Shown: in pieces, positions 29,701 through 41,700 of the stretch
How positions within the stretch are numbered: the first letter of the stretch is position 1
How the letters are laid out: each line of letters opens with the position of its first letter
Source of the DNA: Todiramphus chloris collaris
Taxonomy: Eukaryota; Chordata; Aves; Coraciiformes; Alcedinidae
Length of the DNA: 64,000 bases
NCBI GenBank assembly: GCA_025345505.1
Contig: JANVCC010000270.1
Location: forward strand, 5,199,748-5,263,747
Reading direction: 5' to 3'
Made by a program: the position numbers and the translations under genes
Notes under the pieces: generated by a model
The model's input: only the letters and a program-made list of their open reading frames with translations
What the model was told of the DNA's origin: nothing
The model's database searches: none

Positions 29701-32700
29701 TTCTATTTTAAGATTTCTTTGCACTGTGACTTTTTTTTAAGACTATATTGGACAAGTGTTTTGTTTCTCTTAGGAGTCATGCACTTCAGGAGGTCCCAGG
29801 TTCCTACTGACACTGTTAAATTCTGCAGGTCGAAAAGCGCGTACACCCAGAGAAGTGTTTTTCATGACTACTTCTAAACATAGCCCTTCTGTATTTTACA
29901 GTTCAGCTACTTCCTCTTGTTCTTTTGTACCTTTACCTCTTGGCTGGGTGCAATCCAGGCTGTGTAGCACCCCAGAAGTGATTTACTGCAGGATTTCCTA
30001 TTTCATCTCTTTACAAAAGTCTTGGAGCCATCTGAACAATCTGAGTTTTGCCTTGATCTTCAGGATGAGTGCAGCAGGGGCAGCGAAAGTGCAGATGGCA
30101 GCTCCAGGTGCTGCCGTACTTGAGAAGCCTCAGCTCTGACCTCCAGATCTCTTTTTGAATGAGAAAGGTAGCTCAGGTGCTGGGTTCTGATGGTTATTCT
30201 CCTAGCATTGAAACAAAGATATCATTTATAATGGCTGGGTAGTTGAGTAGCTTGTGTTTTGGGAGGCAGGGAAGGAGTGGTATTTATGAATTTGCTATCT
30301 CGGTTTATATAACCTTGGTGACTCAGTGGATGTGCGTTCTGCTTCCGGCGCTGCCGATTTGACAAGCTGACTTTCTCTCAAACCTGTCAAATATGTTCTT
30401 TTATGTGAATAAAGGTGAAGGGCAAAATCTTTTTAATGACCCAGGTCTTTTGAAGAATATTTAAACCAAAATAAAATGTCAAATGCCCTGCACTGAAGTC
30501 TCACTTGAAACGTTGAGCAGAAGTCACTATCTCCTGATCTGATCATATGGACTGTTTCCAAATAGAGAATTGTCAGTTGTGACCTATATATGGCTGGTTC
30601 ACTGCAAATATACGTTCTTCATTTTACCTGTGGCTTAAGAATAGCATTTCTTGTTTTAATTCCTAAATACATTTCTATACGTGCATGCTTATAAAATGCA
30701 TCTCTCCCAGGCTTTTTACTGATATTTTCCCCCCCTAGGCTGAGTGTCATCATTCAATTTACTATTTAGAAAGCATTAAACTAGTGTTAGAAAAAGCAGG
30801 CCATCAGTCTTTAATAGCTGCTGACATGATTACAGTTTTCACTTTAAAAAATGGATTATAATAGCAGTGTGCAAGTGTATCATTTCTGACCTAGTTTGAA
30901 TGGTAAGCGGAATCTGCTGCCTTGCAGATTTCTGCAGGAAAATGCAATTCATTCTGGCCCCTCCAACACTCACGGTGTTCACATGTGACATTATCTGTAA
31001 TCGTTGAGTACAATGCATTTGCACATAAGTGTGCACTTATAGTTCTGTCTTTATTAAGATTGACTTAGGGGTTTTGTGCCTGGATAGAGATTTTAATATA
31101 AAAGATTAATAAAAAATAAACGAATGGATTAATAAAAAATAAACTAATGAACTATATATACATATATTTTATTTAACCCAGATTAACTTGATAAAAAAAT
31201 CCCTCGTCCTGAATATATATGGACAAAATAGCATTTTACAGGGAACCTGATAGTTTGGATTTTTGAGTGAAAGAAAATTAATTCTTCATAAAAGTCTATA
31301 CTCCTGTATATATTTGGTTGTGCAGAACTTACTGCTTTCTTGAATAATGCATCAAATTAGCCAATTTACTTTTGAAAATACAGGTTTTATGTACTGTCAA
31401 GCCTTAGTGCTTTTTTTTCTTCTTTCTGGACCAAAATTTCAGTACTTTAGATCGATCTCCGTCTGATGCAGCCGCTGTTTGATGTTGATACTGTACTTAA
31501 TGTATATATAAACACATGTATTATCAAGGGAACTGGTTTAATAAATAAGGCACGCATGGAAAATAGTTAAAAGGGAATAGTATCAGCAAGCGTGCCTCAA
31601 GACAGGAGGAGTTTCACCAAATGTCTACAGTTTTATAGAGCATGAAATGATCATAACGATGTTACTTTGATTCCTTACGCATGCTTCTGTTCTCATTAGC
31701 CCTGGAAGGTCACTGTTAGAAACAGATTTGATCATTTGTAAGAGAATCACAACAGGTTGAAGTTCAACACTTGCTGAACACCTTCCTGGTATATCATTCC
31801 TTTAATCGTGAGAAGAAAATACTTTTGCCACCAGCACAGGGACGTCCCCATGGTACTACTTGGTGGATTCTCACCCCCACATCAAGCCCCGCTCGTAGTT
31901 TCTGGTCTATTCAGGAACTGATATCGAGAATGATGCGTGTACCAGATGCTGTCCCTAATGTGTTTCTCTTGGCAGACCTTATGGTCATGATGTTCTTCAT
32001 GTTCCAAAGGTCCGTTAGCCAAGCCCTGGGACGGATCAGATTGTTTCAGGATTAGTCTTGGGAAGAGTTTGTTGTTAACTGCTCTTCTCGATCCGATCTT
32101 GCCTCTCTCATTTCTTTTAAAAGGCATCGCAAAGTTTGAGCATCAAATGTTTAGATTCCATAACACTGTTTGTAAGCAACTTCCATCAAATTTAATCTTT
32201 TATTTAAAGCATAAATTCTGGTCTTCATGACTACAAACAAATTTTTCCCTGTATGAAGCCACTGAAATCAAATGTGATGTCATCTTTCGGAAGCTACAGC
32301 AGCAGCTAAGAGATGAAAAATATTCTGCTTCAATCTCTGTTGAAAGCTTAAATCTTAATCTTCAAAATTTTATTTTCTGTGTTGTTTTCAAATAAAAATA
32401 CTGTTGGTTGCTCTGAAAATGAGGCAACAAATCTCTTTGCCTATGGAAATTGGATGCTGTTGGGGCTGACAAAGCAGATATATGATGATGGGAAGGGAGA
32501 GGAAGAAACAGGGCAGATATAATAGTGGCCTGAAGGCAATGTTTTCCCACTGTCATGCCAAATGTGTTGTGAACAAATAATTCATATTTAATAAAGCTCA
32601 TATTTTGTTCTAATGATATCCTTCTCTAAAATTAGTGGATGTTCAGCTTTTGGAAGACATTTTATGCAAGCTTAGATATGAAAAGGAGGAAGAATTGGCC

Positions 32701-35700
32701 ACTCTCTAGGATCAGAACACCTCTGCTTCCAGTTTATCTTAGCACTTTAAAAATCAGCAGTTCTTTCTTTTCCAGAATCACCGTGCAGTTCTGCAGGGGC
32801 TCTCTGAATCATTACAGGTGGCTATAGCTGTTGTAAAGGTACAGCGTGGGATTGTCACTGCAGACACCTAGTGCAGAGAGGTGCTGTTTAGAGAAAGAGA
32901 GTAATAATTAAGGAATTTAACTTCTTTTCAGAAATCAGCTTGGTGTTTACACTCCGCAGGAAATGCATATGCATTTTGTGAGGTTTGAAGTACTCATGAG
33001 TAATTGCTGCTAGCATATGCTAAAGAATAAAATTAAAAATTAAATCAGTAGGGCCTTATACATATTCATCAGATAAGGAAAAGATATGAATTAAGTGTTT
33101 TGTATTTTTAGTTGGCCTAAAGATGAATGTTTTTTAAATGCATACAAATAGCAGGAGTCGATTGATACAGATGTCAGGGGCATTGATTCCTCGGTTTATA
33201 CCATGTTTCAGCACAGGCACAAATAGGTGCTTGGTGTCACAAGATGAGGTAGGAGATGTTGAAGACTTAGGTGGCACTCATGTGCTCGAAAAAAAGAAGC
33301 TGGGGGGAGAGGGTGAGAGAGTTCATATAGCTGTGTATGCTGAATAATCTCACAGGAAGCGTATTTTACAGGTTTCACAGTCCTAATTGCATTGACTTCC
33401 CTCTCCAGTCAACCCCCTTCCTTTTTCCCTTCCTCCTTGTAAGAGCTTTTATCAGCTTCCTGAATTTCTGCTTTTTATTCACTCCTCACTGTCACTTTGA
33501 TGTCTGTGCATCCTTGAGGTGGATTTTCTTTGTTTGCTTGAATAAGACACTGTATCCTGGGTGTCATCTGTCAGCTCCTTTTTACTATCAGCATAGGGTT
33601 TAGGCAGGGATGGTCACGCAGTATGTGCTCTCTCCCTCGCTTCTAATTGTTCCTACCGTCTCTTGGTTTTTTGTCTGGCGGAGTAGCTTCAGTAGCACGT
33701 ATTTCTTTGGTAATGACCCAGTTGATTGCAGTGGGGTTTTTGTTCTTTGTGTTTGGTTTCAAGATGGCAAAGCCATGTTTTAGATTTCTTTCTCCTGGTT
33801 GGTGGTGTTTGTCTCCTCACGACTTATTTAATCTCTACCAGACTGGAGAAATCCAGAATAAAGTGTCATATCTTATTTATTTGCTCTGTTTGCGATCAGA
33901 GTTGTCAATTGCCCCTGCCCCACCTTCATTTCTCTTCCTCGGTATCTCCTTTCCTTTTGCATCTCTCCTTTAGTGCTTCACTGATGCATTAGTAACATCA
34001 CCCATCTGTGCCATCCTCTCCCTCGTTCGCTGCATGCATCTCTGCCTCTCTTTGTGTTACACACGTGCTGAGGCGTTGGGCTAAGCAACTGATGGGCCTA
34101 GTGAGTTTTGTGCTGCTTTAGGGATAATGATTTCTCCTAATAAGAACTAGGGGTAAAACTTTGAACAACAAATAAGGAAAAAGTCTTAGCTGTTAACTAT
34201 GCTCGTTTTATCAGGATACGGATGACCTGGTTAGTTATGTTCACCAGTGAAGCTTGTCCAGCTGTATTTTATGCCAATAAATTAATCTATGAATCTCAAT
34301 TAATTGATATATTAATCTAAAGATATTAAGATTTTAGATCTTGCACACCTGAGAAGAGACATAGTTTATCCACAGTCTCTTCAGACCAGCCTAAGGCAGT
34401 ACTTGAAATATTAATGTTGCGGTCATTTAAATCAGCTTGATTTGAAGAGCAAGCTTTAGAAATCAATTTATCTGTTACTGCAAGGTAAACTAATATGAGC
34501 ACAGGTTAAAATGACACGCTGCCGTTGATGGCTAAACTGCAAAAAGAGGTTTGAGTGAACAAAAAAACTTGAACATCGGAGTGCAAATTTGAACACTACC
34601 AATAAGTTGTGACCTGGGAGCCTTCTTCTCTTTATTCCTTTTGTAACTCCTGGTCCTTTCATGTTGATTGAGCCCACTGGAAACAGGGCGACATGAATGT
34701 TTTAGCATAAGTACCTCATGTGCATCTTTGGATGCAGAATCTGTTCTTGTTGAAATAAGGGATATATTTGTTGCTTGGTTTAAGTGTGAAATTTAGGCTC
34801 TGTTAAAAGCCCATTTAATTTTTTAGTAACAGAATTTTTTCTTAACAGAAATCCATTGCTGATAGCCAAGAAAAAGATCTTGCAGTTGATTGCAGTAATG
34901 CCCACAGGCTTTGTGCTTTCAGAACTTTAGTTTGATGATCAGTTCAGATGAGAGGGGACTGATGATTTGGAATGGTTTCCAGCATCAAATGCTTCAAGTG
35001 TCATTTGAATTTGCAAAATGGTCCCCTTCACTATTAAGTAAAAATGTTTTAAGAGTTCCGACAGACACAGAAGTTCCATCATTGTACAGGGTTATTTACC
35101 ATGCATTTGTAAAGCACATCTGTTATCAACTATAGTTTACATAATGCATACTGAATGCCTTACCATGTGGAAGAGAGGGGAAAAAATCAGATTCTCTTTC
35201 AACTGACTACATGATTTTTTTTGTGAAAGGTAGTTTTTTCTTTTCCGTTTCCAACTGAGCAATCATTGCTTATGTTAACATAAGGCTTTTATTAAAATAT
35301 GTCTTTAAAAAACAAGCCAAACCCCTTTTTAAGTCTAAAATATGTCACTGTCAATGTAAAGTAAGTCAGATTATATGGGACCATACTGAGACTATGAATC
35401 CATAGCTCTGGCTCTGAAGGATGTAGGATATAGGCTCTACCCCCTCCTTCTGGAGCAGGAGGTATGGACTATGTTCAGGTCAGAGAGTGAGTGGTAGGGG
35501 CTGGAAGGGATGTCTGGGGATCATCTAGTCCAACCCCCTTGCTAAAGGAGGGTCACCCAGAGCAGGCTGCAAAACCCTGGTTATTCTGAAAACAGTATGT
35601 GGAGCAAACCCCTTGTTTTGTTTCAGTTAGTAGGAAAGAATAATGTGCTCACATTCATTTTTTTGAGGCAAGATTTAGTTAAGCTCTGAGTGTTGTTCTG

Positions 35701-38700
35701 CTAGCCTGCGTATCTGAGGACGGTTACAGTTTGGGTGAAAAGTAGCTTCACTAAAGCAAGAGTTTGATGCTAGGTGTTATTCTTAAGGACAAGTAAAAGC
35801 TGCTACCTGCCATCTGATTTGCCATGCCGTGGAACCCATGTTTTCAACGTGTGCACAATGTGTTGTGACAGCAAACCCGTATCTCATAATTTATGTATGT
35901 ACCTACGCATGCACATCATTTGGTCGAGAAGGCAAATGTCTCAGGGTTGTCCAAAGGTTAAGATTAGCACTGTTCTTGTAGCAGCAGAAGCCATTTGCCT
36001 GTCTTTGAGAGCCTTCCAAAGGCTTTTGGAATGGAAAACAGTAATTAAGTTGTTCGATAGCTCAGTTTGTACTCGGATGATGGGATGTGATTAATCTTAT
36101 TTGGGACGGTTTCGTGGACATTTGCAAACCCGAATAGAACAGGGCAGCGCCGTCGTTTCTTTTTTAAGTACTTTGGGGTTAGATTTGCTATTGATTAGTT
36201 CTTCCATTTGAAAATGGGTATTTTTGAGGTAAGACAGAAAAAAACAGTAACTGGAGACTATGCATTAAATACACCTTCTCATGACAGTAGACGGGTGCTG
36301 AGGCATTTGAACTGTTTTCAAGTACAGTTTCTGTAATAGTGGGGTTTTTCTGTAGTGTTTGGCTAGATTTTGAAGTCAAATTGTCTTCACAAACAAACCT
36401 GTATGTATTGAAGGTATGTGTGACATCGTCAGGTTTATTTATAGTGAAAATAAATACCTTGCAGCTTACAGACAGAATTACTGCTCTTACAATACCAAAT
36501 GATGGATTTATAGCAAGGCAGGAAACAAGCATGTGAGCTCAGATACTTCACATTTTGTTTAGTTTTGACTTACTTTCTGTGCTAGGGAGGTTCAGCTTAA
36601 TGTTGTCCTTCCCTTGTCATCTTTTCTTCTTCAGTCTGGAGGGGGAGTTAGAAAACCTTCTTCCTCACAGAGCCTGTCCTGGAGCAAGTTGAGGAGGGTT
36701 TGTGGTACTCTCATCCCACTGAAGTCACATTGCTAAATCCCGTGTCCTAGAAAGACAGATATTGTCACTTAGTGTTCTTGGGACCGTAAATGAGATTTAG
36801 TTTCCAGTTTCCTGGTTCACAGGTTGTAATATTTGTTAACCCAGGAGTTGTCAAACATGGGCCAGGAGGAGAGAATTCCACCACTAAAGCTCTGATGTAA
36901 CATCACCATGCTGCAAGACAGACATGCCTTCCCATCTGGAGGGAGGAAAACACAGAAGCAAGTGTGGAAAAACCCACAGTCAAACAGTATAGCCCTGATG
37001 ATTTTGACTGTTGTTAAAACTAACAAACCCTGTTTCTGATGGCCACACTTGCTGCTCTGTAGGATGTAATGAAAAGAACAGTTGGGTAAGGCAGGATTTA
37101 AGCTTTTATATATATATACCTTTGGATGCTCTAAGCTTGTCTGAACCCCTAACTTAATTACAATGTGGCCTGTGTTAACTGTTTAAAAACTAAAAGCAAC
37201 CCAAAGTGGGTGCAGGCTGTCCATAGCTCAGGTGTCTTCTCCTCTGCTTTAGCACTGGTCTACCTTGGAAAGGTCTCGTCAACACGTTACAAGGCTTTGA
37301 AAAGTAGGAGAGAGCTAAAGAAAACCACCAAAGTGAAATAAATAAATGCAGTAACTTTTTTGTTTGGCTGACCTGAATGATGCTAACTGTGTCAAGCTGT
37401 AATATTCTTTTCACGCACTGTGAGGCACAGGATTACAAAGTTTCTGTGATGATTTTTTTCTTAAGCTTAGACGTATTTACATTTTATAACTTGATTCATG
37501 CATTTGCTGGTTGGTGGAGCATATTTTTAGTATCTCTTACGTACAATGATTTCCTGGTAGCCAGATAAAGTTCGGAGTTACGTGGAAACCCTTTCCCAAG
37601 CTGTTTCCTGTCCTCTTGGTCAGAAGCTGCTTCTTCCTCCAGGTGCTGCTTTCAGTAACTGGATTCTTGGCATACACAGAAAGTTATTCTCAGTGGTTTA
37701 TTCTGATACTTAGTTAGGCTTAATCTGCATTTCTCAAGGAGCTCAAGAAAGCAATTTATTTGTGTAGAGGGGATGTCCAAGGTAAGCCAACTTGTTGAAA
37801 CTGCTTATTGGACAGCTTCAAAAATGTCTCTGCACTTCCAAAACCTCTGCTTTTCCTCTTGACTAATTATTCCGGGGCTAATTACAGCTTCCATATTCTG
37901 ATGCAATCTATAACTATACTAGTTAGAAATTATCAAGGAATACATACAGTCATTTTTAGTGACTGATTTTTTTAAAAGAAGAAATACTTCAGTAAAAATA
38001 ACTCCATAATGTTCAGTAAAACACCTCATAATGACAATAAAGGCTTTAGAAAGTCATCAGGTAATAAATGTCATGTGGAATGATGTATATTTTTTGCAAC
38101 AGAGGTGCGCTTTCTGTTACTGAAATCCAGTGAAATCCTGACTTCGTGTTCTAGTAAATCAGGGCTTCATCTTTTTAATTGTAATTATCTGAGTATCCTT
38201 TTGGAATTTTTTTTTTCTTATTTTGTAAAGAGACCGTTCAGTTGGAGTTTAAAAACACTTGAATCTTGTAGTTTTCACTTGTTTTCTTTTCACTCCTCTG
38301 TGGAAGAAAGACTGTGTGTGCCTAATTCCTCGATCTTAGGAGGGTTTTTTTTCAAGTTTTCCCAACAGTCTCCCCTCACTTCTCAGCAAACTACCGAGCA
38401 AGAGTGCTCTGAACTTCATCCCTCATATTATCAAAGCATACTCTAAATTCTGTCAAAAATAATTGAAACATTTTTTAGAAAAACTACACTCTTTGAAGCG
38501 CTCCCCGGCGTCTTGTCTTGCTTTGATATTTTTACTTAAAAGGGGATATAATGAGCCAGTCACGAGTGGAAGTTAGGAAGTTCTAATGCACTTGCAGAGT
38601 TGCTTGGCTGGCTGGCTGCCGTTGTCTGGTTTCGTGTTTTTATCGTTCTGGTTTTTGAAGGCTTTCCGTTGTTCAGCGCGTAGCCGGCTTACTAATAGGT

Positions 38701-41700
38701 TCTGACAGACTCCCACAATATCCTTGCAGCTGAATTAGGCTCTGCCAGTCTGGACGGATGGGCGGCAGGATGGAGAAATTAACTGCTTGGCTTAGAGGGT
38801 AGAGGTCGGTGGGTCGTGCTCTACCTGGAAGCTGGTAACAGGCAGCACGCTGGTCTTTGCTGGAGGAGGGGATGGAGGGCACTCTCAACAAGTTTGCTGG
38901 GGGGGTGGAATCCATTGATACAGCAATGCTGTCCAGAGGCACCTAGACTGGCTGGAGGAACAGGCTGACAGGAAAAATAGTAAATTCAACAGGTACAAAT
39001 GCAAAGCCCTCCACCTGGAAGAGGAGGAGCCCCTGCAGCAAGATCAGGAAGATCTCAGGGGGACTGACGGGGAGAGCAGCTCTCTCGAAAGGTCTTGGAG
39101 AGGTGTGGGTGGGCAGGGAGCTGGGCAGGAGCCAGCAGCACGCCTGGCAGCACAGGAGGCCACAGCATCCTGGGCTGTATGAGTGGGAACATGGCCAGGA
39201 GATCAAGGGAAGGGATTATCCTCTACTACTCAGCATGTTTCCATGCTGTGTCCAGTTTTGGCCCCCCTGGTAAAGGAGGAACATCAAAAACCTGGAGTGA
39301 GTTCAGTGAAGGACTGTTTGAGGCTTTGATATCTTTAGTGAAAGCAGAAATCCCTGAGAAGAACACTTGCATACATTTTATGGGCTGGTTGAATGACTCT
39401 TTTTGTAACTGGATGAACTATAAAGGGGGAAAAAAGGGCATTTAGTTTAAACTCCATTTTTGTGTTAATCCGTGCCCTTCCCTCTTCAGAACAGAGACAT
39501 TTATGGATTCTAGTTCACATGAGAACTCTGAAGTAACAATAAATTAATTGAAGGAAAGCAAACTGATTGTATAACAGTATGAAAGCACCCACAAGCCATC
39601 CACCCGGACAGCTTGGCACCTTTCACCGTAGGTCTAAGGGCTGTGCTGGCAACCTAACCATCCAGTGTTCTCAGTTACTGCTTTGTGGGTTTTGTAGTCA
39701 CTCTTCTCGTTTGTTTCATTTGGAGTCATGCTTATTCAGGAAATCTCTTCTGCATAGCTGGAAAATGGTTTAGATTAACGTATAAAATTGTCACTTGTCA
39801 GTGGGATGGAAATTTTAGCTTCTGTGGCAGAATTGTAATTTGTAGGAAGTGTCAGTCAGGCATATGACTGATACCAGGAAACAGTGTCTTCATGCTTGAG
39901 TTAGATGGTGATAATTTTCCCCAGAAAAAGCATCTGAGGGAGGGGGGCACACCTGTCGGGAAAATAAACGCATGAAGGGCTGTACTCCAGGCACTGATTT
40001 CCTTGTTTATTTGATTTTTTTTCCATTGACCTTTAAGAGCACAGGGCAATCCTTTTGATGACTGGGATTAGCTGAGGCAGCTTTCTAGGTCCCATTAGCT
40101 GATACAGGCAGGATCCACAGGGGCAGAAGCAGATGATGACTGCAGCGTTTTCTGCTGCTGAGGTGTTTGCAGAGGTAGAGCCATCCCCTGAAAGCTCCTG
40201 GCAACTCCTCGCCCGACTGGAGGAGGCGAGGGCCGGGCAGCACCTCGGCAGGGGTGCCCGTACCCAGCACCTCCGTGCTTCAGGCTGGGGTGACTGCTTC
40301 TTGGGTACAGCCGACTTCAGCCCTGCCTACGGGTGCGATGAGCAGCTTGTGACAGGTCAGAATGGCTTGTGAGGAGCAGCTCGAGGCCAGGGAGAGAAGC
40401 CTTGGAGAAAATGAGGCTTTGTAGCAAGTTTCCAACGTTGGAGAAATATTTTGCCTCCTTTGAGTTCTGTTCTCTTGAAAGCCATAGCTCGTGTAGAATC
40501 AAGGTTGCCTTGTATCTGGGTTATCGTGGCAAGCCCTGGCAGACTGCATCCAATTAGGAATTAGTGTTTTCTCTGTAGTCTGTTTTTCTTCTGTGCACAG
40601 CAGTGTGATTAGGAAGTAGGTGCAGTTACTAATGCAAAGGTACAATGTTATGGTGAAAGGAAAAATGCAGTGATATTTTAAGCCTGTCAGGACTCGGCGT
40701 TGCCTGTAAGAATTTGTATGTGGACGTGGGCAGCACGTGAGGGTCTATGGATGATACTTCTGTCTTTCTTAGACCTCCATTGGTGCTGGCTCTGTTCAGT
40801 GTTTTAGAAATTCATGAAACTACACTTGGGTTATGGAAAATAGAATTCTGAAGAGCTTTGTAAAAGAAGCAATATACCCATTTCTCTCCTGTTTTGCTAG
40901 TTTAGCCATCCTTAGTTCTGACAACAAACAGAAACCCCACATGTAGCAGTTTGCTTTTGCTTAGCCAAGCAACTTTTATTATACCTGGCAGAGCATGAAA
41001 TTGTGCAGCAAAGTACTTGATGTTAACTCTCCATAACAGACACTGGAGAGCAAGCCCATGACACCTCTTCAGCTAGAGAGTATTTTGAGTTTCTTTGGAA
41101 TAGGTCAGTGCAGCAGGCAGCTGCTAGCATTTAGCTTTGCCCAGTGACAGTTTCAATGGTTAACGGGACATTTCAGGCAAAATGAAAGAAAACCAGAGGC
41201 TGCAGTACTAAGAAAAAAAGTTTTATCAGTTTCCTGTGCTGTTTGGATACTGTCTCTGGGGTTAAAAATACCCTGAAGTAGCAAAACTATCAGAATATAT
41301 TATGAGAAAGATAGGAGAGTTTTGTTGCCAGCGAGAGCTGCTGGCTTTTATTATTAGGATTAAATAGCATTTCTGCATCATACACAAAGTTACTAATAAT
41401 TGCTCGTTATTCGGGACTGTAGTAAAGGAGCTGCTCCAAGGAACAGTCATCGTACACTACAGTGCAATGGATAACATAGATGTGCTGACTTAAAGGAAAA
41501 TGCTTTTCTTACTACACACTGAGACTTCTAAAATCTCTAAGAAAAATATTTCAGCTTATTTACTGATGTTTTAATGGATATTTGGTGCATCAGTTCAGTT
41601 TTAAGGCTCCTTTTGGCAACTATCACAGCTCAGTTGCTTCTGTGTGAGATCAGTGACCTTGATGCAGGCACCAGAGTGAATTACTGTTCACTTGGTGGCT

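Noticed and set aside
29341-29877. Open frame of 178 codons inside DTNBP1 intron 7
   Set aside because: No family resemblance, no splice context, and a composition of ordinary intron sequence; probably chance.
36590-37030. Possible degraded retroviral or LINE sequence
   Set aside because: Only vague similarity; no ordered blocks, terminal repeats or target duplication could be identified.
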